From the NCBI GenBank assembly GCA_964251665.1, contig CAXUKO010000017.1, positions 1-64,000 of the forward strand: a stretch of DNA of 64,000 nt, given 5' to 3'. Below are positions 26,749 through 35,507 of the stretch, one piece after another. Position numbers and translations under genes: made by a program. The notes beneath the pieces are model-generated. The model saw only the letters and a list, made by a program, of their open reading frames with translations, was not told the origin of the DNA and did not search any database. This DNA comes from JBBQLG01 sp964251665. Lineage in GTDB: Bacteria > Bacteroidota > Bacteroidia > Cytophagales > Spirosomataceae. How positions within the stretch are numbered: the first letter of the stretch is position 1; every line of letters starts with the position of its first letter.

Positions 26749-27558
26749 TTATTTTTTGCTAACACGCTGTTTGTACAAGCTTGTAATCTCATCTATAACC
26801 AGTTGCGGATTGTCTTTGTACACGTAGTGACGGCTGTTTCTGGCCAACACATACCGATGGTTGGGCAACTGGCCAAACGCTTTTTGACAGGCTTTCCAGC
26901 GAACTCCCTCACTACCGTCAAAAGGAGCGATATCTGAACTGATGACTATGGCAGGTATAGTTTTGGGAAATACGGCCTGTCTGAAGACGGCGTTTGATTG
27001 CTCATAGTTTAGAATGGAGTAATATGTACCAATGCTTTCTTTTCTAAGAAAGCTCATCTTATCGTTCAGCGATTCCTTTAACCGTTTGGCAGTTGCTTCA
27101 TTAATGAAACAGGGGAAGTTGCAGTCGATAAAAACGACTCCTTTGACAACCTGAGGATTTCGTTCACTAAATAACGTAGTGTAGGTACCACCGAGGGAAT
27201 GAGTGACAAAAAACAATCGATCAAGGTAGCCTAATCTTCTTAGCCCTGTTTCAAGTCCTTTTACTTCGTTTTCTATAGTGATGTTGGCAGTATCGATTTC
27301 ACTTTTACCCAGCCCAGCCCGATCATAACTGATCAGGGTAGCTCGGGTTGAATGGTGTAGTTGCTTCAGCAACCGATTCCAGACCGCTCCATCATCCCCT
27401 CCGCCCGACTCAAAGATGATCGGTACACCCTGCCCTTTTGTGATACGAAAATGAAGCCGGTACGTCCCCACAGTTATTAATGTGTCGATCGTTTGCGATT
27501 GTCCATACAATGAAACACACATGCCGAGCAGCGTGATGAGTAATTTAAATTGCTTCAT
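26749..27558 (-). CDS. Exported alpha/beta-hydrolase
   Basis: 269 aa with a signal peptide (MKQFKLLITLLGMCVSLYGQ). The fold is marked by VPIIFESGGGDDGAVW (oxyanion region), ISYDRAGLGKSE and the nucleophile elbow THSLGG with Ser121. A His (NSRHYVYKD) near residue 252 can complete the triad. Periplasmic esterase or lipase-like hydrolases of this type are common in Bacteroidota. The substrate cannot be inferred. Confidence 0.85.
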   Translation of the reverse strand: MKQFKLLITLLGMCVSLYGQSQTIDTLITVGTYRLHFRITKGQGVPIIFESGGGDDGAVWNRLLKQLHHSTRATLISYDRAGLGKSEIDTANITIENEVKGLETGLRRLGYLDRLFFVTHSLGGTYTTLFSERNPQVVKGVVFIDCNFPCFINEATAKRLKESLNDKMSFLRKESIGTYYSILNYEQSNAVFRQAVFPKTIPAIVISSDIAPFDGSEGVRWKACQKAFGQLPNHRYVLARNSRHYVYKDNPQLVIDEITSLYKQRVSKK

Positions 27559-27710
27559 GTGTCTGTGAAACTAAAGTGTCATTCAGGTGCGGTCGAGCAT
27601 ATTCTGGCCGTTTGCCGCCCTGCCCCGGTCATTGCCAAGCGGGTACGGAACATGACCAAACAACTGCCAAAGGCCCGGTATCCTGCCGTGCCTTTGTGCT
27701 ATTATGCTTT

Positions 27711-28742
27711 TTACAGCACCTCCAACGTCAGGATGATTCCGCCAATTTGCTCAAGGCGGGTGAAATAGGTGGTGGATTCGAGCAGTTGATAAGGAAAGTA
27801 GAGCCCGGCCGGGGTTGCCGAATTTCCGTCGAGTCCAACAAGCCGTTCGAGGCACATGGCAACCCCAAGCCCGGTCAGCGGCATCTGTCCACCAGGATGG
27901 ACAACTGCATGACGAGTGCGGAGTGGTCGGCCCGCATAATCCTCCCCAGCGAGTTCGATGATGATCTCGGTAGACATGTGCTCACCGCGACGGCGCGTTG
28001 AGCTGACGCCCATCGCGAGGTTAAATTGAACGTTTGGCGCACCGGTCGCGGTCGCGAGGCCGACAACATCGTAGGGTGAGAAGGCGGAGGCCTCCATCCT
28101 AGTACCGTCGACGGCGCGGAACTCGGCTCTGGCCTCGTCGCCAACGCGCCACAAGTAGGCCCCGTCACGACGAGTGAGCGCAACGGGCATGGTCTTCGTT
28201 TGGCGCTCCAGATCGGCTTGTGCCGCCGGACCGAAGGCATCCTGCTCATCGAGCAGCGCGCCGACGGCGATGTCGTGAACCCGGCCAAACGCCTTGGCGA
28301 ACCCGAGCGTGGGAACCGTTGTGGCGCCGACAAGCCATTCCGTGCCCAGGACGACCGGCGCGGCATTCGGCTTGTGGATATATGCCGCCACTTCGGGGGC
28401 CATCTCGTTGATGCCCGGAGAAATGCTGATGTGCGGTACACCACGTGACTGGGCGAAACGGAGCCCGGCGATCCTTTCGTCCGTGAAAAGGGTGGCGACG
28501 GCACTGACCAGGTGCTCGCTAAGGCCGAGATCAGTAGCGGCCAGATCGAGTGCCACGCCCTGTGCACCACCGATCTCGGACGCGGCTTTCTCAGCCCTGG
28601 CGAGGTCGCGACCGCCGATCAGTAGGGGCACAACGGGATGGGCGGCACGCAAAAACCGCGCCGTCCAGAGGCCGACAACGCCGGAACCGCCGATAAGGAG
28701 AATGGAACCAGGTGTCGATTTACTTTCCAAAAAATCCTGCAT
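27711..28742 (-). CDS. Saccharopine dehydrogenase-like NAD(P)-binding protein
   Basis: 343 aa. SILLIGGSGVVGLWTARFL at residues 13-31 is a Rossmann nucleotide-binding start, followed by IGGRDLARAEKAA, ISISPGINEMAPEV and later HPGGQMPLTGLG. The layout is that of short saccharopine-dehydrogenase-family proteins in oxidoreductase or unknown roles. GC content, and long overlapping open frames in other phases, set it apart from the surrounding DNA. With the prolyl oligopeptidase at 31502-33721 it looks imported, perhaps from a proteobacterium. It begins 8 bp from the end of the lipoprotein gene at 28750-29448, same strand. Confidence 0.7.
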   Translation of the reverse strand: MQDFLESKSTPGSILLIGGSGVVGLWTARFLRAAHPVVPLLIGGRDLARAEKAASEIGGAQGVALDLAATDLGLSEHLVSAVATLFTDERIAGLRFAQSRGVPHISISPGINEMAPEVAAYIHKPNAAPVVLGTEWLVGATTVPTLGFAKAFGRVHDIAVGALLDEQDAFGPAAQADLERQTKTMPVALTRRDGAYLWRVGDEARAEFRAVDGTRMEASAFSPYDVVGLATATGAPNVQFNLAMGVSSTRRRGEHMSTEIIIELAGEDYAGRPLRTRHAVVHPGGQMPLTGLGVAMCLERLVGLDGNSATPAGLYFPYQLLESTTYFTRLEQIGGIILTLEVL

Positions 28743-28749
28743 AGCGTTA

Positions 28750-29448
28750 CTACTTCAAGCTTACCCGGATACTGCTGTAGTACAATGTCGTTTCGCCCTC
28801 GTACCCTGAATCGGTACCGACAAGGAGCCATAACTCGCCTTGGGCGTTCGCACTGACCGTAAAAGGCGCATCGGTATTGCTACGGGTGATGAGTTTATAG
28901 GCGGTCGCGTCTCCCTCGATGCCAATGTTACCCAGCACTACGGCATCACGGCCACCTTCCGACTGAATTCCTTTGTCGATATTCATCTCGTAAAAATCGC
29001 CGGTCAACCGCTTTTTTGGCTCAATGGCGGTTGCTCCCACCTTCAGATATACGCTGCTGCCGGGCGAACCGCCGATCCCGAGTGATTGAGCCGGGTAAGC
29101 CGAAGCCAATTCGACAGTAAAAATCAATTGATAATCCCGGTTGGGCTGCATACCCGTTAGCTTCTTAGTCAGAAACATAAACACATCGTCACTCCGGTTG
29201 ATGCTCGACATCAGGATGGATTTGCGATTGCCATCCAGCGGTTGGGGCAAACCAGTCCAACGGGATTCAAACTGAATGTCGTCCGTGACGGTGCTGTAAT
29301 CAGCATAATCGGCTACCCAGCCATTATCGCTTTGGCCAAAATTGGATTGATACACCGTGGAATCCGATTCAACTAAATCCTGCCTGCAAGATGAAACGAC
29401 GAACAAACTGCTAACCAGCAACGGTAGAAAAAACGAGCTATTTTTCAT
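28750..29448 (-). CDS. Lipoprotein of unknown function
   Basis: 232 aa from the ATG at 29448 (MKNSSFFLPLLVSSLFVVSSC), which gives a clean lipobox; the frame also has an ATG 27 bases further out. The mature part (YQSNFGQSDNGWVADYADY...ESRWTGLP, then DDVFMFLTKKLTGMQPNRDYQLIFTVELAS) resembles a carbohydrate-binding-like beta sandwich. That resemblance is weak. Followed 7 bp later by the dehydrogenase-like gene. Confidence 0.7.
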   Translation of the reverse strand: MKNSSFFLPLLVSSLFVVSSCRQDLVESDSTVYQSNFGQSDNGWVADYADYSTVTDDIQFESRWTGLPQPLDGNRKSILMSSINRSDDVFMFLTKKLTGMQPNRDYQLIFTVELASAYPAQSLGIGGSPGSSVYLKVGATAIEPKKRLTGDFYEMNIDKGIQSEGGRDAVVLGNIGIEGDATAYKLITRSNTDAPFTVSANAQGELWLLVGTDSGYEGETTLYYSSIRVSLK

Positions 29449-29552
29449 AATTGAGTGCGTAAAAAAAAGGTACATGAACCTTGATCGGACCAGCGAACCG
29501 GGTAATAGCTCATCTCATCGGATGTCCCTTCACTTTTTGATGCTCTCTGATA

Positions 29553-29592
29553 ATAGCGGAGAAGGCGGGTCTTTATTCATCTTCTCCGCTAT
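29553..29592 (-). terminator. Hairpin after the frameshifted metalloprotease
   Basis: ATAGCGGAGAAG pairs perfectly with CTTCTCCGCTAT around a 16-nt loop. It lies 18 bp beyond the restored stop of the metalloprotease at 29611, supporting that stop as the true gene end. There is no T-run, so it may act as an mRNA 3' stabiliser instead. Confidence 0.5.
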
Positions 29593-29610
29593 CATCAGTT
29601 ATTAAAAAGA

Positions 29611-30653
29611 TTACTTTTTAACAATAGTTGCTAATGCTGCATCAAACAGTCTCGCAAATTCTCTACCGGGTAAAATATGACCTTGTCCTTGCGCATCGGT
29701 AGCCAATTTATACCCCCACTCGGTAGCTGCCTTTCTTTGGGTAGGCGTACCGTGGTGCTCTTTCAGCTTAAACACGCAATCACCAAGACTGGAAATACCT
29801 CTCCGGCTCGTTGCACGCTCTGCAACGGCAGAGCTGCTCCCTGGGCGTGAATGAGGAAGTACGCGGCATACGCATCGGCCATTAATTCGGTACGACGGCT
29901 ACCTTCCGGAGTTAGTGGGATAGCATAATCTTTTATACCCAAATTATATTGAATGTGGTGCGCAAACTCATGGGCCAGAATAGCCTGCGGAGCAATATCG
30001 CCGTAACCAATCGCATCAAAAGCCTGCAAAAGGCCATCACCAAAAACAATTTTATCCCCAATTTGACCAACGCCAGGATAGTTTTTTTCCTGGTGGGCAT
30101 AGGCATTTATCGTAAAAAAAGGATGATTGCCGTTAAGGTACTCCGGATAGGTTTTAAATAAAGTGCTTAGCGAGTCAGCATAGTAAGTAGCCTTCTCATC
30201 ACTGTACCCATATTCTGCCTTATACAAGGTTAACACTTTGTTCCGGTCCTGCAGCATGGAACCATGCGCTGCAACCATAATGACGTTGTCCGATTTAGTG
30301 TCCCAAAAGCGCTTTAGATCGTTAAAGCCTTTAGTTAACTGAGCGGTATATTCACCCTTAACACCAAAATGTTGGTTTTCAGAACTATTTTCAGTAAAGA
30401 CGGCAACAAAAATGGCCATTTTTGCGGCCTCCTCATTTCTGATGATGTTTACGCTCCCTTCACTCCAACCAGTAAGTTGCGTTATAAGCCATGCATTTGA
30501 AGGACTAGCTTTAGTACTATCGCACTGAGTTGGTTCCACTTTATCTAAAATCGGGTTAACCGGGATAGCCGGACCATCCATTTCTTCGTTACAACCAAAA
30601 AACAGAATTGAAGAGAAGGCAGCAACTACTGTAAACAATTTGAGATTTTTCAT
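29611..30653 (-). pseudogene. Lipoprotein zinc metalloprotease (gluzincin-like), frameshifted near the C-terminus
   Basis: Signal MKNLKLFTVVAAFSSILFFGC with Cys21, then LAHEFAHHIQYNLG (HEFAH 228-232) and RRTELMADAYAAYF (Glu256 as probable third zinc ligand), the HExxH...E pattern of gluzincins. The uninterrupted frame stops at 29763 with VLVIACLS. A different frame just before it gives LGDCVFKLKEHHGTPTQRKAATEWGYKLATD and ends in a proper stop at 29611. The HHGTP..QR motif is the usual end of this family. One base was lost or gained around 29775-29800. The catalytic domain is untouched, so a shortened protein could still fold. A sequencing slip is also possible. Confidence 0.75.
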
Positions 30654-31005
30654 GAAATTTGTTGTTAGGTGAATAAAAAAGTACGTGGTAGCCGCTCTGG
30701 CGTACCGTTATCATCAAATTCACGGCGCGCGGCAAAGAATGAGCCGGCGTGGCAGTTACTACGACAAAGGCCAGGCCCTCGTTAAGAAGATGTTTGGGGA
30801 AAACATTCTGCTAAAACCGGTTTCAGCTACGTTTTAGGTTGCACACCTTGGGATTGTCTCTTTGCGGATGGCCGCCCCGTTCTTTTTTGCTTCCGTTCCA
30901 CGGCGGGCGGGCCGGATTTTTAAGGCCAACCCAGGATGGATAGCCAAAAACGAAGATTTTCTCAGCCGTCAATTCGTCCCAAACAAGTTCCTTATTGTTA
31001 ACTGC
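30654..31005. other. Gap with short relic coding pieces
   Basis: The plus strand around 30690-30835 reads coherently (AYRYHQIHGARQRMSRRGSYYDKGQ..) and resembles the tail of an IS3-type transposase only vaguely (MSRRGSYYD). There are no ends or start codon. Otherwise nothing is seen. Confidence 0.25.
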
Positions 31006-31410
31006 CTAATCGTATTTAATAAACGTGGCGGTTATCTTCTTTTTCTTGATATTAACCGCCGTTTGGGACGTGTTGATCGTGTTATTCCTGTCTTTTTTGT
31101 TGACGTTGCCGGTGCCGTTTTGCTGGGTAAGGGCCACTTCTTCCGAGAGTTTCATGATCACGCCATCCGCGCCTTTGGCCTGGCCAACTTCGATCACTTT
31201 TTGCTGCATGGCATCGAGTGATCTGAAGTCCTGGTCATACGTCGACGTACCCATGGTGGTGTATCTGTTTCTGACATCGGCAGCGTCCAGATAGACATCT
31301 AAGTGCTGGGTTGGCGCGTAGGTTTTGCCGAGGTAAGACGGCTTGTTGCATGAAGTCGCCAGTGCGATGCACAGGACTCCAATCAGGAAAATCAGTGCTG
31401 AATTTTTCAT
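31006..31410 (-). CDS. Small lipoprotein of unknown function
   Basis: 134 aa with signal MKNSALIFLIGVLCIALATSC and Cys21. The mature part (YAPTQHLDVYLDAADVRNRYTTMG, then LDAMQQKVIEVGQAKGADGVIM) resembles the small alpha/beta lipoproteins that respond to envelope stress. I do not recognise a named family. It ends with a Lys-rich strand (NIKKKKITATFIKYD). Monocistronic, with a 91-bp gap to the peptidase gene upstream. Confidence 0.7.
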   Translation of the reverse strand: MKNSALIFLIGVLCIALATSCNKPSYLGKTYAPTQHLDVYLDAADVRNRYTTMGTSTYDQDFRSLDAMQQKVIEVGQAKGADGVIMKLSEEVALTQQNGTGNVNKKDRNNTINTSQTAVNIKKKKITATFIKYD

Positions 31411-31501
31411 CTTTTTGTTGTTTACCTGTTTATTGTTTTCTGAGTGATAAGTTGAAAACTGCTGATAGGATCAGTTTACGTTTGGGTTACCTGCGTGTAA
31501 T

Positions 31502-33721
31502 TCACCGTTTCGCTTGCGATGATTGATCCACCGGCTTCACCTCCAGCCCGGTCCAGTGAGCGGCAAAGGCCCACATGTCCGCTGTTTCCTCGATGATCTT
31601 GTCGGTGGGCTTGCCCGCGCCGTGACCCGCTCGTGTCTCGATGCGGACAAGGTGTGGCCTGGAGCCCACATCTGCTGCCTGAAGCGCGGCAACATATTTG
31701 AACGTGTGGCCCGGCACCACACGGTCGTCCGTGTCGGCCGTGGTGGCCAGGATGGCGGGATAGGCCTTGCCGGACTGGATGTTGTGATAAGGCGAGTAGT
31801 TGAAGAGGTTACGGAAATCCGCTTCCCGTGCCGGAGCCCCATATTCGTCTACCCATAATTTCCCGGCCGTGAACTTGTCGAAACGAAGCATGTCCATGAC
31901 ACCGACCTGGGGCAGCGCGACGGCGAACAGATCCGGTCGCTGATTGACCACCGCACCAACCAGGAGTCCACCATTCGATGCGCCCTGAATGGCTAATCCG
32001 TCTTTTGAGGTGATGCCCTGCGCCTTCAGATACTCGCCTGCTGCAATAAAATCATCGAAGACGTTCTGCTTGTTCTGACGACGGCCCGCTTCGTGCCATG
32101 CCTTGCCATATTCTCCCCCACCACGAATATGGGCCACCGCGAACACCCCGCCCTGTTCGACCCACGCCAGCCGCTCGGCCAAGAAGGCGGGAGGATCGAT
32201 CAGGCCATAGCCTCCGTATGCGTTGAGCAGGGTCGGTGCCGGGCCGGTTACATCCTTACGCCGGACGATAAACATGGGTATACGGGTGCCATCCTTCGAG
32301 GGGTAGAAATGCTGTTCGACCGCAATCCGATCCAGATCGATCGCCACCTTTGCCTCGCTCCAGACGCGCGACGTATTGCTGGCGACATCGTATCGGTAGA
32401 TGATGCCCGGCTCATTGAAGCTGGTAAAGCCGAAGAAGGTTTCCCGGTCGTCCTGGTCGCCCTCAAAGCCGACCGCCGTGCCGATGTCGGGCAGTTTCAC
32501 CACGCCATCGGCCTTGCCTTCGAGCGTGTAGCGCCGAACTTCCGTCTTCACGTCGACCAGATAAGAGAGCAGCAATCGTCCGCCGACCAGCGACGCCGTA
32601 CTCAAAACCGCATCCTGCTCCGGCACTACATCCCTGATGACCGGATTAGGGGTCGCTATATCCATCGTCACCACCTTCAGGCGGAGCGCGTCCTTATTGG
32701 TCAGCAGGAAGAACTTCGTACCCGTATGGCCGACGAGGCTCCATTGGTCGTCGATCGTATCGACCAGCTTGCGTGGTTTCCAGTCTGCGCCCTTGAGGTC
32801 CACCACGGTCAGGGAGTTGCCTGGTGTACCGGAGTTAGAAATAATCGCGACGTAATGTCCGTCTTCGGTGATGCTCAGGAAATGGAGCATGGTCGGCTGA
32901 TCTGAGGTTGCATACACCAGCCGGTCCTGTGCCTGAGGTTTGCCGAGCGCATGGAAGTAAGCGGCCTGATTTTCTACGCCTGCCTGGGACGCTGCGCCCT
33001 GCTTCGGTTCGGGGAAACGGGTGTAGAAAAAGCCAGACCCGTCTTTAGCCCATGCGATGGTGGTGAACCGAGCCCAGTTGACCTCATCGCCGGTTACCTT
33101 GCCCGTGCTTACGTCCACCACCCGAATCGTGCGCCAGTCTGTGCCCCCATCCTGCATCGCGTAGGCTAAACGCGTGCCGTCGTCGGATGCCGACCAATCG
33201 GCCAGCGCGGTCGCCCCGTCCGTTGACCAGGTGTTGGGATCGATCAGCACGCGTCCTTGCCCATCCACGCTGTCGCGGACATAGAGAATCGGCTGGCTCT
33301 GTAATCCAGAATTACGGGCGTAGAAATACCGTCCACCCTTTTTGATCGGGATGGTGAACCGCTCATAGTTGTACAACTGCTTCAGCCGATCCTTGAAAAT
33401 AGCCCGAGCCGGCAGCGTATCCAGATAAGCATGGGTGACTTTGTTCTGCGATTCGACCCAGGAAGCGACACCCTTATCGCTGCGAACGTCGTTTTCCAAC
33501 CAACGAAAAGGGTCGGTAATCGTCTGGCCGAAATGCTTCTCGACGACATCGACCCGCTTGGTTTCAGGATAGGTAATCGTTGGCATCGTCTTTGGGGATT
33601 GTGAGCAGGCGGAAACGAGAAGGATAGCAACGAGCAGTGGGCCACTGGCTGTAATGAGCGTACCGTGGGCCAGGTTTACCGCACCCGTCACCGCCATCTG
33701 AGATATTGTTGCTGTCATCAC
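31502..33721 (-). CDS. Prolyl oligopeptidase family S9A, exported
   Basis: 739 aa. An N-terminal hydrophobic stretch ends in VSAC and suggests a lipoprotein. The propeller domain follows DPFRWLENDVRSD...VASWVESQN. The catalytic alpha/beta-hydrolase domain has IQGASNGGLLVGA (nucleophile Ser), TADTDDRVVPGH (Asp) and TRAGHGAGKP (His700), the S9A triad in the right order. It cleaves short proline-containing peptides. Its DNA is GC-rich with long overlapping frames, like 27711-28742, and unlike the AT-rich neighbours. That fits horizontal transfer or amelioration in progress. Confidence 0.92.
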   Translation of the reverse strand: MMTATISQMAVTGAVNLAHGTLITASGPLLVAILLVSACSQSPKTMPTITYPETKRVDVVEKHFGQTITDPFRWLENDVRSDKGVASWVESQNKVTHAYLDTLPARAIFKDRLKQLYNYERFTIPIKKGGRYFYARNSGLQSQPILYVRDSVDGQGRVLIDPNTWSTDGATALADWSASDDGTRLAYAMQDGGTDWRTIRVVDVSTGKVTGDEVNWARFTTIAWAKDGSGFFYTRFPEPKQGAASQAGVENQAAYFHALGKPQAQDRLVYATSDQPTMLHFLSITEDGHYVAIISNSGTPGNSLTVVDLKGADWKPRKLVDTIDDQWSLVGHTGTKFFLLTNKDALRLKVVTMDIATPNPVIRDVVPEQDAVLSTASLVGGRLLLSYLVDVKTEVRRYTLEGKADGVVKLPDIGTAVGFEGDQDDRETFFGFTSFNEPGIIYRYDVASNTSRVWSEAKVAIDLDRIAVEQHFYPSKDGTRIPMFIVRRKDVTGPAPTLLNAYGGYGLIDPPAFLAERLAWVEQGGVFAVAHIRGGGEYGKAWHEAGRRQNKQNVFDDFIAAGEYLKAQGITSKDGLAIQGASNGGLLVGAVVNQRPDLFAVALPQVGVMDMLRFDKFTAGKLWVDEYGAPAREADFRNLFNYSPYHNIQSGKAYPAILATTADTDDRVVPGHTFKYVAALQAADVGSRPHLVRIETRAGHGAGKPTDKIIEETADMWAFAAHWTGLEVKPVDQSSQAKR

Positions 33722-34155
33722 GTTGGTTGTTTATTGGTTTTCTGTGCGGCAAAGATGACCGCACTACCCCGGCCTGGCCATGATGCTAGTTAGTTATCAG
33801 CCTGATTAACAACCCGTTCTGACTTAAACTAACCTATCTGCTGAAATTCATCAGAGCCTAGTAAACGCGTAGCAAGTAGCTTCGCGGATTAAATCCGTTG
33901 TGGCGTAAACACGCAATCAAGATCAGCCATGATCACCCGTAGCAGATCGGCACAAGCCGTGACGGACGCTTTGGTGGTGTATATGAAGGGGAGAAACGTG
34001 CAGAACTGATCGACAGGATTTCCGTACAGAGTGACAATACCGTTAATAGCCCAACGGTATTGTCACTCTGTACGGAAATCCTGTCGATCAGTTCTGTCAA
34101 CACCTCACCATCGATCAGGGCGTTATTGTACTTGTATCAGTGGCCTGATTGACGC
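33722..34155. other. Gap containing a large palindrome
   Basis: No gene recognised. The main feature is the 44-bp-arm inverted repeat at 34001-34096. Sequences to either side read as decayed coding DNA without a family match. Confidence 0.5.
34001..34096. repeat. Perfect inverted repeat, two 44-bp arms with an 8-bp spacer
   Basis: The left arm starts CAGAACTGATCGACAGGA at 34001 and ends at 34044. The spacer is AATAGCCC. The right arm at 34053-34096 is its exact reverse complement. There is no T-run. It could extrude a cruciform, be an end-to-end joint of a mobile element, or come from a copying error at a fork. It lies 60 bp from the end of the outer-membrane protein gene. Confidence 0.85.
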
Positions 34156-34884
34156 TCAAAACTTTAAGCCGACGCTGGCACTTACAATACGACGAGTTGA
34201 TCCATTGAAGCCGGAGCCCTTAATGGCGTCGCTGAGCCCATGATGGTACGTCAAATCAATCAGAAGCGGGCCAAGATCAAAGCCTACCTGCCCCAGTGCG
34301 TTGAAGGTGCCTGTTTTAAGTTCTGAATTACTCAGGTTGAACTCTCCGCTGCTGGAGCTAATGCGGTTAGCATATTCGCCACCCACCTGTAGCCGAATAG
34401 CCGATAGGCCCCGTTCGGATTCAAGCAGTTTGACGCCTACGTAAACGGGTACCTGAATGTAGCGGATATCAATCCGATCCCGAATCTGACTAGGTGTAAG
34501 CCCGTCGCCCTTTGAAAAGTAAGTTGAACTCGAGGCAAAGTATTCAGCCCCGATCTGTCCGAAGAAACGACCGCCCCCGCGCACGAAGAAGCCGACCTGG
34601 TAGCCTACTCGCCCAGCATTCTCTCCGTTGTTGTTATCACTCATGAGTTTAGTAGAGTTCAAACCCGTGTAGAAACCGAAAGCGAAATTCTTGTAGCCTG
34701 CTTTCGTCCGTTTTATTTCCGTTGGGACTGTCGCATAAGACGATCTGTCCTCAGCACTGTTTGTGCGCAACCCCACAGAATCCGGGGGGCTGCCAGTGCT
34801 TACAGCATTAATTGACTGTGCCTGCACGAAACCTATACTCAATAGGCAGGCGGCTAAAATGGGTACTGTTACCTTGTTTTTCAT
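34156..34884 (-). CDS. Outer-membrane beta-barrel protein (PorT-like)
   Basis: 242 aa with signal peptide MKNKVTVPILAACLLSIGFVQAQ. The mature part alternates hydrophobic and polar residues in strands (FAFGFYTGLNSTKL, VGYQVGFFVRGGG, IRYIQVPVYVGVKLL, LQVGGEYANR) and ends in ASVGLKF with a terminal aromatic, typical of 8-stranded 'outer membrane protein beta-barrel' proteins of Bacteroidota. Its cargo or partner is unknown. Confidence 0.8.
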   Translation of the reverse strand: MKNKVTVPILAACLLSIGFVQAQSINAVSTGSPPDSVGLRTNSAEDRSSYATVPTEIKRTKAGYKNFAFGFYTGLNSTKLMSDNNNGENAGRVGYQVGFFVRGGGRFFGQIGAEYFASSSTYFSKGDGLTPSQIRDRIDIRYIQVPVYVGVKLLESERGLSAIRLQVGGEYANRISSSSGEFNLSNSELKTGTFNALGQVGFDLGPLLIDLTYHHGLSDAIKGSGFNGSTRRIVSASVGLKF

Positions 34885-35507
34885 AAACGTGATGAGTTAA
34901 AACTGACTGTAAAGTTGTATTACCGTTGCCACTATAATTAGGCGGTTTCCATAATGCTCACCAAGTAAGATCGACGCTATACGGTGAACCATGGCTGTAC
35001 TGTTACCGAATCAATGCCCGGCTATTTTTTATGATTGCCTGTCATTGTGGCCCTTGTTTATACATCCACGTGTAGCTACCATCCTAACCGGCTTATAAGT
35101 ATTCGGTCTCAATTCACTGACGGCAATTGGAGGATTAAATAAAGGTCAATCAAGGGGCGTGGTGACCGGTGGGGACAGATACGCATGGTATCCGTCAAGT
35201 ACCGGGTGCTCACAATCTATCCTGACGGATGAAGCGGGCGGGAAAATCGTTGAGCAAATAGGTGGTGCTCAGGCCAAGTGTGAGGTGAAAGAAAGCCGCT
35301 ATCGCTCCATACCCATCAATCAACTGCCCATTGGTCGAACTAAATCTGGTCACGAAGCGCTGCCCCCATCGCGCAAAATCATCCAGACAGAAACGCTTAG
35401 CGAGTCAATAAATTCATTAGCAAAATTAAGTCCACACTTATTTGATAACTATGACGCCAGTCATCATACGGTTTGATTGTTGTCAGGAGCGAACCTGTTT
35501 AGTACTA
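34885..35507. other. Non-coding stretch, no gene supported
   Basis: An open frame at 35159-35476 exists on the plus strand but shows no family motif or signal and starts with GTG. The right edge is the TA-flanked left end of the IS630 element. Confidence 0.35.

Noticed and set aside
35159..35476. 105-codon frame on the plus strand
   Set aside because: GTG start, no signal, motif or neighbour support; composition is not clearly protein-like.
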